Origin: Hyparrhenia diplandra
Lineage: Eukaryota > Streptophyta > Magnoliopsida > Poales > Poaceae
Length of the DNA: 64,000 nt
Assembly (NCBI GenBank): GCA_015847255.1
Contig: JADLZK010009314.1
Coordinates: 620,001 to 684,000 of the forward strand
Reading direction: 5' to 3'
The position numbers and the translations under genes are program-made. The notes beneath the pieces are model-generated. The model had not been told where the DNA came from. It did no database searches and saw nothing but the letters and a program-made list of their open reading frames with translations. Positions 31,830-43,952 of this stretch are shown here, one piece after another. The stretch's first letter is position 1. Each line of letters begins with the position of its first letter.

Positions 31830-34800
31830 TTCCCCCCTTGACGGAGGGCTACCCTTGCCGCCGCTTCATTGTCTTCGCTTTTGCACACACCGTGTTTGCT
31901 TGCATGTGCCCGCTCTCGTGCTCACCCTCCTCCGCTAGTTTTTGCACTTGGTTTAGTTGCATGCGCGCTTGCCCTAGTTCGCATAGTGTGGGGGCGCTAC
32001 CCCGTTGGGAGTTGTTTGGTCCATACGCGGAGCTTCTCCCGTATCGCTCAACCCGGTACCTCCGGCTCTACGAGGACTGCATGCTTGATTTGCTTTCGCG
32101 CTCAAGACACGGAGGAGACCCTTTCCGGCGTCGGCTTCCGTGGGAGATCTCATGGCGCGAAGGCGTTGATGTCACCTACGAGCTTGGTCCGTCGAAGATG
32201 ACCCGAGGCCATGCTCGATGACCTCGTTGAAGGGTTTCATCGGCGCCAACCAAGAGGTGAAGCTCCCCAAGGGCGGCCGTTTTCGAGCTTCCGGAGCCAC
32301 GAAGGCATGGGGCATCGTTTTTTTAAAGACTTCTTCAAGTGTGGTCTCCGCCTTCCTTACGACTCCTTCTAGCGCGGTGGTGGAGTCGTATGAAGTCCGG
32401 ATCCACCGCCTTACTCCCCATCGTTCCTCGCCTTGGCGAAGGTCATGTGGCCTGTGAGTCCACGGTGGGGGAGGAGGACACCAACACCTTCGCCGATTTA
32501 TACGAGCCCACAAGCAAACGAAGCCTAAGATGGCCGACGGGAGGAGAAGAGGTCGCAATTTGATGTCGCACTTTCAGCCCGCGCCGCCAGGGCGGATGAG
32601 AGAAGACGGAGATCTCTCTTACGCCCTCAAGAACAAGTGGGAACCGGGCTGGATGGATTATTGGTTTTATGCAAAGTCTTCACGGATTGAGAGGACTGTT
32701 GACGATTTGAGATAATTTGCCGCTACCCCTTCGCGTCGAAACTTGTCCCGGTGGACATTGTCCCTCGCCGGATCCAAACCGGCCGCGGAGAAGAGGAAGA
32801 AGAGTCGCGAAGCCTTTCTTCTTCTCGTGCAAATATTCGGGCGGCCGAGATCTTATGGAGGAGATTCGCGGCGAAGGTCTCGCCGCTGCAGCCGCATAAG
32901 CCGCCATCATCATGTTGAGAGGGTGAACCTTCCGGTCTTCGGGGACGCTGAGATGGTCCCATGCCCGCGTCTTGGAGCTCGGTTGCCGAGGGTATCGGCG
33001 CCGACGCTTTTTGTTATGAGGGTTGAGATGGAAGCCCAGAAATTTTGGGCCCTATCTCGACGAAGAGTTTCTCGCGGAGGTCACAAGCTGGGAATATGCC
33101 TCGGTTGAACCGCGTCTTCGAGGAAATGGGGATTGTTTACGGGAACCATAAGGTTCCGATGTAAAGTTCTTGCGGAGATCGAGATGGGGAGGCCGAGGAG
33201 GCCGCTAAGCCGGGAGAAGGCGGCGAAGGGAGGAGATCTCCTCGCAGCCGCCCGCCAAGACCGACAAGAGGAAAGCCCTCCACCGACGAGGGAGGATGAA
33301 GAAATCCAAGGCGGAGGAAGGGACCTCCACTCGCCCTCCGTGGCGGGCCGGGCGCTACGGCTAAGGAGGAGGCTAAAAAGAAAAAGTACCGGTTGGCCCG
33401 CCAGCCCGGAAGCAATTGGGCGCGAGAGGGGAAGGCTCCGGATGCGGCTGGCGGTGATGAGCTTCAGCGGGGCCGAGGGTTCTCGCCGCCGACTCTTCCG
33501 CCCGATGCGGAGGCTCTCATTGGGGCGGAGCGTTGGCTCGGTTCCGAGGCCGGATCCGGCCTCCCCGACCGATTGAGCTGCCGGGCAGCTCTTGTTGGTC
33601 GAGCCTCATCGGAGGTCACGAGGGCCATGGCTAATCTCGGGCCGGCCTGCCCTGTTCTAGTGAGAGCTCCGCTATCTCGCGGAGTCGGGAGCACTCGGGC
33701 CATGTGCCCCAATCAAGTCGCCTGCGAAGGCCGTGGATCAGGAGGTTGTCGTTTCCTCCGCTTCAAGACTCCTTCATGCCCCGACCGGCGCGAATCTCAC
33801 TTTCGCCCAAATGCGGGGGCTTTCGCTGCCTATGAGGCATCCAAGGATGTGGGCGTTGAGGCGGAGAGCTCGGGCGTGAAGGTTCTCAAAGCCGCGCAAA
33901 TCTTTGGAGGTTCTCGCGACCGCGTTCTTTGGTGTTGACGCCGATGGTGCAGGTTTGCATCTCTAAACTTTTACCTTTCATCGTTGCTCTTATTTCTTGT
34001 TTTTTGTTATTGAGTTGTTTTTCTCTTACAACAGATATTAGCGGAGGTGTGGCCGACCTAGGGGTGAGTTCCCCTAAGGTTGTCGCGGGCGATTTGAGTA
34101 AGTATTTTTGACTCGCTAGCTCGCTATTTTTGGTTTGGGTTTTAATAGAGTCTAGCTTATTTTCCTGATTAGACACTATTTGTAAATATTTTTCAGAAGG
34201 AGATGTTTACGAGGTCTTCAACAAGGCCATCGACCAGAGTCTTTCGGTAGGGGAACGTTTTACTTGATTCTTATCTTCATTTTCCTCTTTTCTGTTTTGT
34301 TGGCGGAGGTCTTACTTTGTTTTTGCGAGATGACAACCAGCCTCGAGTGTGTTCGTGCCAAGGTTCACCAGAGCTTGTGGCACGTGACAAAATTTTCTTT
34401 GGATCTGAAGGCTAAGGCTTTTCGCCCGGTCCGAAGAGAAGGTTTCTTTGGAGGGCCGCTTGTTGCGGGAGCGAGAGCTTCGCCAAAAAGAGGCTTTGGC
34501 CGCTAAGGAGGCGCGGGGATGTGCTGCCGCGCACGCGAGCGGCCGAGAAGGCCCTTCGCGACGTTGAGGCGAAACTCGAGGGTGCTAACGCCAAACCTTT
34601 ACTTTCTTCGGCGCCTTGGCGGATGAGCGTCAACGGCAATCGGACGTCGCGATATGCAAGCAGCACCTCCGCCGCCCAAAGTGTACGCGGAGGGCTTTGC
34701 CGCCGGTCAGCGGTGGTTACCCCGTTTCTCTCACCGGTGGGGGCGCCGGGGTGATGTCGTGGATGGCGAAGAATGTCGCCAAGCTTCCCGGCGTGCTTCA

Positions 34801-35244
34801 AGGGGCTTCGGACTTCGGAGCTCAGTCCGCGGCGACAAGCATCGTTCGGATCCTCTCTAGCGAGGGCTGCGAAGATGTTACCCGGTCCGGTGAAGGAGAC
34901 CCATCAGCCGCCCCGCCTTTGCGGAGCTTGGTAACGGTGCCCTAAAGTTTGTTGGGTCCTTTATGAAGAAATTTCGGCGATCCATGGGCGCGCGGAGGCT
35001 GCGTCTCGGCTCGATCTCGTATCGAGGTTAATTTTTGGTCCGATCGGTTTTTGCTTTAGTTTTTGTTGCTTCTTGTTTAGCTAGTTTCGATTGTTTTGTT
35101 GTTTCTTTGCATAGAGTGGTGCTCTCTGGAAGCTCCGGCCAAGCGGTGGCGGTCTTGGAGGATGTGCGGAGGGAGGTTTCTCCGCCACTTGCTCCAAAGA
35201 AGGGGGTAGATCCTCCGCCCGACAAGGATGACGAAGAGGTGTAG
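31830..35244 (+). pseudogene. Spliced antisense accessory gene (gypsy-type transposon domain)
   Basis: This plus-strand gene lies between the 3' LTR and pol, opposite to the retroelement. Translation in shifting frames gives YELGPSKMT, LVEGFIGANQEVKLPKGGRF, FFKCGLRLPYDSFL, VESYEVRIHRLTP, MREDGDLSYALKNKWEPGW and WFYAKSSRIERTVDDLR. This resembles the plant 'putative gypsy type transposon' family (PF04195, from memory). The C-terminal part is Ala/Glu/Arg-rich, probably coiled coil, with a nuclear-type basic region. GT-AG introns are visible at 33953-34034, 34098-34196, 34248-34329 and 35027-35114; the first three join exons in phase, for example DL-KGDVYEVFNKAIDQSLS-MTTSLECVRAK. The stop is at 35242-35244. 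Several frameshifts exist, so the present copy is probably dead. Confidence 0.65.
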
Positions 35245-35367
35245 AAGGATAGGATTTTTATTTTCTAGTTTTGTGGCTTATTGGGCCTTTTGTGCGGATG
35301 TCCGTCTCCGCTTGTAAAAAATTAACTTAGTAATGATGAATGCAAGCCTAATGTTTTATTTGAACCT

Positions 35368-35601
35368 ATGCTTCCACTCTTGCAGGTTCACGGAGAGGTC
35401 CCTGCGCAGGAAGTTGATCCTTTATGTTTTTATCGCGATGGTGTCTATGTTGACGGAGGTCTCTGGCGGTTTTGGAAGGAGACCTTCGAAGTTCCTAGTG
35501 TCGACGAAATGTACGAAGACGTTTTGTTTGACCTAGGGGATGAGCGTATGGCCTTTACAAACGACGTAGCTTGGGAAGGACCTCCGCCATGCTTTTTATA
35601 G
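35368..35601 (+). CDS. Possible terminal exon of the accessory gene
   Basis: This plus-strand open frame follows a TCTTGCAG acceptor at about 35384. The translated segment reads VHGEVPAQEVDPLCFYRDGVYVDG...LWRFWKETFEVPSVDEMYEDV and ends at 35601. It may be an alternative 3' exon of the antisense gene or a separate small gene inside the retroelement. It has no recognised domain. The position just left of the nested insertion means that any further exon could lie beyond 43952. Confidence 0.4.
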   Translation: MLPLLQVHGEVPAQEVDPLCFYRDGVYVDGGLWRFWKETFEVPSVDEMYEDVLFDLGDERMAFTNDVAWEGPPPCFL

Positions 35602-35841
35602 TTTTTACTCGATGTAATGATAACTCTTGCAATGTTACATGTTATATGAATAAAGCGGAGATTGCTAAATTGTCCTCGGATTGTCACACTTGTCGAGATC
35701 CTTGGTTTTCCCTTTCGGGTTTTATTTGCGGCCTCCGCTTGTGTATTTGACAGCGGAGGGTAGTCGCTTGTTTGCGGCGCCAATCCGGTCCCTTTAGCTG
35801 CGGTAATTCGTGTCTTTGGTCCACCCTACTTTTCGGTGGAC

Positions 35842-35846
35842 CTCCG
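35842..35846. other. Target site duplication CTCCG (left)
   Basis: CTCCG precedes the left LTR of nested element B and is repeated at 43948-43952 immediately after its right LTR. Confidence 0.9.
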
Positions 35847-37192
35847 TGTTGGTATTTGTTAACCTACGGGGAATATAATCCGCAGTTTAACGGATCTGGG
35901 TGAGCACTTCACCCGAATAGGGCTTTAAATATCGAATCCACGGGGAGAAGGTGAGAGGGTACGTCAAGGTGTATAGCTAAATCCGGAGTGGCTATAAAAC
36001 TAGATTAAAAAGAGAGGTAAGGAGTTCTATTAGGAAGGTCTTGTTCTCACTTCAAGTAAATCATTTGCACATTGTTCTTAAGAGGGGTTTTCATGAAGAA
36101 ACTCTTAATAAAGGGAATCTACGCTAACAACGAGGGGCTCCTATGATTTCTATAAACGGGCGGCGTGACAAAGGACTCAATATATTTGTCACCACCACGA
36201 TCGGCCTTAACAAGTGTCTTCACCCGGCCTATAGAAGGTATTCGTAATAAGCTAGTCAATCTAAGCACCACGCTTACATTAATCTAACAACTTTAACTCA
36301 AGAGCAACCAAGAATCAAAGTAATCTTATCAAAGAAATACGAACCTTAAGAACAATAGAGACAATACCACTTACTCGAATGGAAGTCGAACAATCCACAA
36401 GATCTCGAGTTGCGCTCCAATGGCACCAACTCCGGAGGAAGAAGAAGATGGAGGCGCCGACGACTCGGGCCTTCCTTCAACTCCGCCTCAACCGTGCTCT
36501 AATTCTCTCAACTTGAAGCTCTACTCTCAACTCTAATCTAGGCTTCTAGTTCTACATCTTGTCTAATCTTCTACTTCTAGTTCTTGAACTAGAGCTAAGG
36601 CCGTCGACTAGATTTGGATCCGATCGATATGATGATGAGTTGATCCGAGATTGATTGAAGCCGGGGCACAGGGGCTTGCTTATATAGTCGGGAGGAGGTA
36701 CCCGGGGTTTGACCTAGATACAACTCGTACTCCTCCGTCGTCGTCGGATCAAACCGACTTAAAACACACGGTTTAGATTGCGTCTCGGAGGCGGTGGAAG
36801 AACATACGGAGGCGGGGGCGGCGTGGCGGCGTGGCGAGCCCGGCGGCTGTTATTTGGGCGGCGGCCCGGGGTGGGTCCCACCCGGGCCCCCCGTGATGCG
36901 TCGTGGCTTCCGGAGTCTTCTAGATGATGTTTTCTTCGGTGTTAAGTTCCGTTCACGTCGGGTGTAATCCGGAGCCTTCTAGACTTGTTTCGGAGTTGGA
37001 TTGCGTTACGTTGCGTCGGGTCGTATGACACGCCAATTCTGGTGTTTTTACGTTAAGTCCCCCGCAAATCACAACTTTACCAAAACTCATGGAAATCATT
37101 AGTATAAACCCCTAATAAGGTTATCTAATTATATTTTAGTCCTTTTCGATGTTTAGTTGACAATTAAAAGTATACGTTAACATGTGTCAACA
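35847..37192 (-). repeat. 3' LTR of element B
   Basis: The 1346 bp left LTR is very similar to 42590-43947 and 49833-51267. It includes the hairpin TAAGCACCACGCTTA at 36262. Most differences from the sister LTR are one- to few-base indels, many in G/C runs. Confidence 0.9.
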
Positions 37193-40100
37193 AACTCCCC
37201 ACACTTAGGCTTTTACTCGAGTCCTCGATAAAAGGATGGTCTAACTTTAATGTAACCGTAGAGACAAAGAATGGATCATAATTATACTCCATGGTCATAC
37301 TCGCACTTTGGGATATCCGAGCATAAAATGGTTAGAAAAACAGATCACCTTAAATTCTTAAACCAAGTCACTTGGAGAGATTTTGCATAAGTTTTGAAAA
37401 GAAAACATAGCTCTACTTACTCCTTTGTGACACTCTCAAGTCTCTCAAAATATATTATATCCTCACAGTTCATTTATTATATCATATGTGGAGCTCGGGA
37501 ACATGTAGCACACTTACCTTGTATTTATTGCTAAGTCAATCTGTGGATCCATGGAGATAGATGTCATAAGTCATAGATCAAGATGTGCATGTGAATCAAG
37601 ATTATTATTACCACTTTGCTCTCTCTAGTTGAAAATCTTCTATCTCCCTTTTTTTTTTTCAGCATTTATATTTATTTATTTTTCAAGCGAGGTAACCGGC
37701 TATTTAGTGGAGAGGTGGGTTCTACTCACCCCTCGGACACATGTCCATTTTTACTCTCTCAATTATTAGAGAAGTGGGCCCTACTCATCCTCGGACACTT
37801 GTCCATTATTCTTCTCTTTATTTTTGCCTTTTTCTTTTCTTAGAGAGGGGGTTCTTCTGACCCGTAGAACACTTGCTCATTTTCTCCTCTCTCGCACTTT
37901 TCTCTCCACTCTTAGAATTTTGAACATTTGGGTTTTTCATAGCTGTACCTTTTTTCAACAATTAAAATTATGGGAGATAGAGATTAAAACTTTTTAGAGC
38001 ACGGATACTTTAGTGAAAGCGTGTACGTGATCTTGATCTTAGACTTTAGACAAATTTCAACATGGGTCGTGGTTTTGACAAAAGCTCAACACAAGAAAGC
38101 AACAATTAATTAGATATATCTTTAATGATTGCTACGGCTCTATTAGGATGTATCATTGATCACAAAGGAGAAGCATAACTAATGATTTTAATATTTTGAA
38201 ATAAATAACTCTCCAAAGACAAGGTAAAAGAAAGAGGATCTCATTATTCTAACTTTTTATTATTTCTCATGTTTTAAGCAATTGAGGCATCCCAACAAGT
38301 GATGTGTATATGTAGGAATTTAATTATGCAAAACTTTGTTCATGGGTTAACAAGACATCTTTTTCATATAGGAAAACATACCATAATGAAAAGACTTATT
38401 TTAATTCGGAACGGAAAGTAATTTGAAAGGTTTTTAGGAAGCAAACCGAGCGGTGGACGAAGTTGGGCCTGAGTGGGCCCGTGCAGGGCGGTTGGCACGG
38501 TATATGGGCGGTCAGCCTCCCACTGGACCGTGTCGGGCGAGGTTCGTCGTCGGCGAAGTCGATGGTTACGTCTTGGTTCGAATTTCTTGATTTTCGCCGC
38601 GAAAGTTTTCTGTTTGGTCGTCGATGATCTCCCCCACACTTATTTTTACGTTACCTTGCATACAAAGCATGGTGGAGACAAAAACATATCCAGAAATATA
38701 TGGAGAATAATTGACTCAACTTGTGGATGACTTCCATAAGAGCACTTTATTAAATAATTCTGAATCCTAATATTTAATAGTAAACTAATTTTGACTATAC
38801 CGAACTAAACAAATTAATCGAAACTAACTTTTATAACTCACACGCTAAAACTCATTAACTCGTATATAATAACTAGCTAATAAAAAAAGGTAAAGTAGCA
38901 TTACTTATCGTGATAAGCGGGGTGCTCTCCCCAAACCGGATCTTGAAGTAGTCCTTTCGTTCGTCCACGGAATTCGTTTACTGCGGGTTCTCCTTAAATG
39001 TTCTCCCCGCAAATATTAATTCCGCATATACCCGAAGGAACAAATTCTAGGAACATATTGTGAGCCTTCATGTGCTCACGTATTTTTGGATTTTTTTACG
39101 TAAAAGCGTGGACCTTCATGTGCCCACATATTTTTAGGAATTTTTCTATGCAAAAGAATGATAATGCAAAAACATATGAATGCAATATTTTTGGATTTTT
39201 ATTTTTATGCCGCCACAACAAGGAGTACTTGCATGGGGCTTAAAGAAACCGATGCAAAAAGCAGCAAACATATTTTTATGATTTTTTTATGCGGGTATAG
39301 GAAAGTAAATATGCTAAAGGAAATATGCTAATTTAAATATGCCGTGTAGAAAATAAATATGTAGATAAATACCGAGTTACCTCTCGGCAAGAATTTTGAG
39401 TACTTACTCCCATGGCGTGCGTCATCGATGGCATCTCGTCGGAATGTCGCGGTTCGAAATGGTGCCTTCAATGATCTCGACGAGTAGCGTAGATGAGGTG
39501 GCCGATGGAGATGGTTGTTTGTTCGGTTGATGACGCGGGTAGTGGTAGGTCTTCGAAGGTGTACTCTTGACGTCCTCTTGAGTAGGTGATGCTTCTTTCT
39601 TTTTTTTGTCGCTTCTTCGGGAGGAGACCTTTCTTGGAGTGGCAGGTCTTTGAGTGTTCGTTGGTCGGGGCCGGCGAACTTCTTTAATCTTTCTTAATGT
39701 CTTCCTTGTTCGTCAACTCCGTTCCAACCGGGTCTTGTGATTTTTAGCGGCGTCTCGCGTCTTGTTCTTCTTGGGTCTTGTGGTGAGGTAGGCAATAGTG
39801 GTGGTGTAAGGCCCTCTTGATGGAGTATGGGGATGATGTTGACCCACTACTCTTGTCAAGTGGTCTACACCTCCAGTCATGTCGTGCTCACTTTGATCTT
39901 CCTTGGTCACTCCTCAAGTGCATCATCGATCTTAATAGCCACTTGGTGATGGCGTTGCCCATGTTCTTCGGGCCGATTCAGCTGCTTGAAGGAAGATTGG
40001 AAGGTGGTAGCTGGCAGCGTCTTGTTTAGTGTGCATATTTGTAGGTCGGGACTTCCACTTGTAGGAATTGGGGAAGTAAGACTTCTCCTCTTATTGCGCA

Positions 40101-42589
40101 AAGTGAGTCCTGCTTGCAAAGACAAGGTAGAGATCAAGTGCATGGGCTCTGTTGGTGGGAAAACACCATCAGAACCAAAATTTCATTTACTTCTACTCTA
40201 ACCTTGTGGGCACATTGAACAAGATAAAGATAATGTATAAGTTCATTTATGACAAGGGTGGTAAGATCAGAAGATAAATCTAGCATGTAAATATTTTTAG
40301 CAAAATAATGAGCTTAACAAGAAAGTGATGCTAGAAACAGTTTTAAAAGCTAACATGTCGAGTTAACAAGATTGAATCATGTGAAACTATAACTCTAGCA
40401 TGTTTGACTTTTTATTTATGAGAATGCCATAGTAAACAGTGAATTAACGACAACTTACCTTAAGGTGTTACCTTTATTCTTTGGAATATGATGGCGCTAT
40501 TACACCTTGTGGTGGTCCTTCTCTTCTTCTTGAGTGGCATGTAGAGTGACAGGTGCATGCGGGAGGAAGAGGATGGCTTAATTATCTTTAATGGAATTGG
40601 CCTCCCTCCTTGATGCTTCCATCACCCATGAATTCCTCCTTCGAGTGAGTGCTTCTGATTGTGGATTTTGTCTTGTGTCACTCTTGTTCTTTTTTTTTCG
40701 CTCATCGGGAATTCTTTTATCCATAAGTCATGTCTCACATGTCTTGCTCAATCTCTAGTGAGTTCATCTCGACCTCCCAGTCCAAAAAAGATATACCAAA
40801 GATCTACTATAGTGTACTATGGTTCAAAAGTCAACCTAGACACCACGTCTAATTTGATTTAGGAAGGCGTTCTAACCTAAGCACCACGCTTAATTTAAAA
40901 AGCCTTTAGAAGAAAGATCACCACACCTTATGGTTTCAGGAATCAAACTAAACACCATGTTTAACTCGAGCCATGAAAACAATTTAAACTAAGCACCATG
41001 CTTAATCTAAAAGGTGTATGAAAATACTTCAAAACCTAAGCATACTATAGCAAACAACGGTAGCATGAAAGCATTACTGAGATTTATTCAAGCGAGAGAT
41101 GATAGAGCATGATGAGTGTTTAACGGATCGAGCATGCATAAAGGTAAAGATAACCAAGCTAGTGTAGCAACACGACAATAAATGTTTCTATGTATGTAAT
41201 TCAATGTTGCATAATGACCGGTTGGTCATACCTTGTATTGTCATCCTTCGTTCTTCTTTACTCCAAACTGGCATGGTCGGTGACAAGAATACCCGAAGGA
41301 AAATTTTTATAATCATATGCTCATAATGTAGGGGTATATAGTGATATATAAGTCTTTATAGTATTTCCCCCTAGAGTGCTTGTTTTAGGACAAAAAGCTC
41401 GTCCTTGGGAAACTTTCAAATTATGAATCAAGATGATGAAGTGGTTTCCCTTATATTGCCAGTCTCAAAATTTCAAGCCGTAGGAAAATTCATCAACAAC
41501 CACCCTTTCTAAATTTTTAAGAAAGAGAGTATTGGAGATCTCATGTGCGGCAAGAATTGAGATGGCAATCAATTTAGGAGTTTTCAAATGAGCATGGACT
41601 AGGTGGAAAAGTTCCATTTATGAAGTAGTCTTTATGCTCATTGATGTTCTCCAGAAAATGCGCTCCTTTTGGTCTTCCTTAGATCGTTCATAATATTTTA
41701 GGATCGTGAGGAGACGCAAGAAAAGGGCACAAGAGGATTCATTGGGCTCAAGGATGTGGTTAAAGATGGGTTCGAAAAGAATTATCTAATTTGAACATAG
41801 AAAGAGAGAGACAGGAGTGGCTTCTTGATGGCTTTGCTCTCTTCCTATGGCATGATTAGATATGCCATCCTTGAGGTTCCCCCAATGTTCTTGCGTAGCA
41901 ATAAAGGTGCTTTCTAAGAGATTATCTCAAAAGAGGTTTGGATTATATATGGTCTCTTGTGAAGCTGGAAGTTCATGAAACTCATCATCTAAAGAGATAT
42001 CCAAGGGTTGAATTTCTTCTCCCCTTAAAGGTTTTTAGCGCATTGATGGTTTGGGGTCGATAGCTAAGTCTTGGGATTGGAGTGATGGAGATATAGCTAT
42101 CGAACTTCTATTTTTTAATTTGGAGGATGATTCTTCTTCCTTTGGGTGGTCATAAAGAATGCTAGTATATGGGTTTCACCCGCTGAGTTCGTCAAAGCAA
42201 ACCTTGCTTAAAAAGGGAAAGAGAAGGTCCCTCCAAAACTGCATGATGATCATGCGCACAACACTTTCATGATGTCGGCAAAGACTCCTACCATAGAAGA
42301 TATGATCCCGCTTCTCACGCTCGAGAAGTATTGCTTCATGATCATTTTTGATCAACCGTAGGCGTAGCTAATGGCCGGATGTAAGGATGAGATCTAAGGA
42401 TTCTAGTGGCCGAGCTTCCGCTTAAGGGTGCAATATAAGATAGATAAATATGGAATCAATTGATCCCATGAAGATAGAAAAGATGAGAAGATAGAATAAA
42501 AGAAAAAGATAAAAGTATAGTACAAGATTTAGCTATAGTTTTTCAACGTGGTCTCAAACCGTTCTCCCCAAGAACGGCACGTAAATGCT
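37193..42589 (-). other. Internal domain of element B, non-coding
   Basis: These 5.4 kb have no ORF above 110 codons and no recognisable retroviral domain. They contain a cluster of four small hairpins (40837-41004), T-rich repeats near 37650-37900, and runs of GTGGGCCCTACTCAT-like sequence. The region presumably carries only cis signals for packaging and priming. Confidence 0.7.
40837..41004. repeat. Array of four covarying 15-nt hairpins
   Basis: The four copies are TAGACACCACGTCTA (40837), TAAGCACCACGCTTA (40878), TAAACACCATGTTTA (40949) and TAAGCACCATGCTTA (40990). Each forms a 5-bp stem with loop ACCAC or ACCAT. Stem bases change in complementary pairs. The same motif occurs in every LTR of the family (36262, 43010, 50257, and TAGGCACCACGCCTA at 12999). 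Confidence 0.85.
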
Positions 42590-43947
42590 TGTTGGTATTT
42601 GTTAACCTACAGGAATATAATCCGCAGTTTAACGGATACCAGGTGAGCACTTCACCCGGGAATAGGGCTTTAAATATCGAATCCACGGGGAGAAGGTGAG
42701 AGGGTACGTCAAGGTGTATAGCTAAATCCGAGTGGCTATAAAACTAGATTAAAAGAGAGGTAAGGAGTTCTATTAGGAAGGTCTTGTTCTCACTTCAAGT
42801 AAATCATTTGCACATTGTTCTTAAGAGGGGTTGTCATGAAGAAACTCTTAATAAAGGGAATCTACGCTAACAACGCAACGGGGGCTCCTACGATTTCTAT
42901 AAACGGGCAAGGCGTGACAAAAGGACTCAATGGCGTCACCACCACGATCAGCCTTAACAAGTGTCTTCACCCCGGCCTATAGAAGGTATTCGTAATAAGC
43001 TAGTCAATCTAAGCACCACGCTTACATTAATCTAACAACTTTAACTCAAGAGCAACCAAGAATCAAAGTAATCTTATCAAAGAAATACGAACCTTAAGAA
43101 CAATAGAGACAATACCACTTACTCGAATGGAAGTCGAACAATCCACAAGATCTCGAGTTGCGCTCCAATGGCACCAACTCCAGAGGAAGAAGAAGATGGA
43201 GGCGCCGACAGCTCTGGGCCTTCCTTCAACTCCGCCTCAACCGTGCTCTAATTCTCTCAACTTGAAGCTCTACTCTCAACTCTAATCTAGGCTTCTAGTT
43301 CTACATCTTGTCTAATCTTCTACTTCTAGTTCTTGAACTAGAGCTAAGGCCGTCGACTAGATTTGGATCGATCCGATATGATGATGAGTTGATCGAGATT
43401 GATTGAAGCCGGGGGCACGGGGGCTTGCTTATATAGTCGGGAGGAGGTACCCGTGGTTTGACCTAGATACAACTCGTACTCTCTCCCCGCCGTCGTCGGA
43501 TCAAACCGACTTAAAACACACGGTTTAGATTGCGTCTCGGAGGCGGTGGAAGAACATTCTGGAGGCAGGGCTGACGTGGCGACGTGGCCAGGCCGAGCGG
43601 CCTGTTATTTGGGCCGAGCGGCCCAGGGTGGGTCCCACCCTGGGCCCCGTGATGCGTCGTGGCTTCTGGAGTCTTCTAGATGATGTTTTCTTCGGTGTTA
43701 AGTTCCGTTCACGTCGGGGTGTAATCCGGAGCCTTCTAGACTTGTTTCGGAGTTGGATTGCGTTACGTTGCGTCCGTCGTATGACACGCCAATTACGGTG
43801 TTTTTTCGTTAAGTCCCCGCAAATCACAACTTTACCAAAACTCATGGAAATCATTAGTATAAACCCTAATAAGGTTATCTAATTATATTTTTAGTCCTTT
43901 TCCATGTTTAGTTGACAATTAAAAGTATACGTTAACATGTGTCAACA
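42590..43947 (-). repeat. 5' LTR of element B
   Basis: The 1358 bp right LTR lies next to the PBS-like segment and is followed by the CTCCG duplication. It contains the hairpin TAAGCACCACGCTTA at 43010 and the TATA box on the minus strand near 43430. Confidence 0.9.
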
Positions 43948-43952
43948 CTCCG

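Larger units (their letters stand above)
35847..43947 (-). mobile_element. Non-autonomous LTR retrotransposon B, nested
   Basis: The LTRs are 35847-37192 and 42590-43947 (about 1.35 kb each), starting TGTTGGTATTTGTTAACC and ending GTGTCAACA, with the CTCCG target duplication outside. A PBS-like segment (CGTGCCGTTCTTGGGGAGA on the minus strand) abuts the right LTR, and a purine tract (complement of AACTCCCCACACTTA) abuts the left LTR. The element therefore runs right to left. The 5.4 kb internal region has no gag or pol similarity, so it must be mobilised in trans. It resembles LARD-type grass elements. The LTR promoter TATA is the complement of CTTATATAGTC near 36680. Confidence 0.9.

Noticed and set aside
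40837..41004. A CRISPR-like array
   Set aside because: The repeated units are 15-nt hairpins with variable stems and irregular spacing in a plant retroelement. There are no constant-length spacers.
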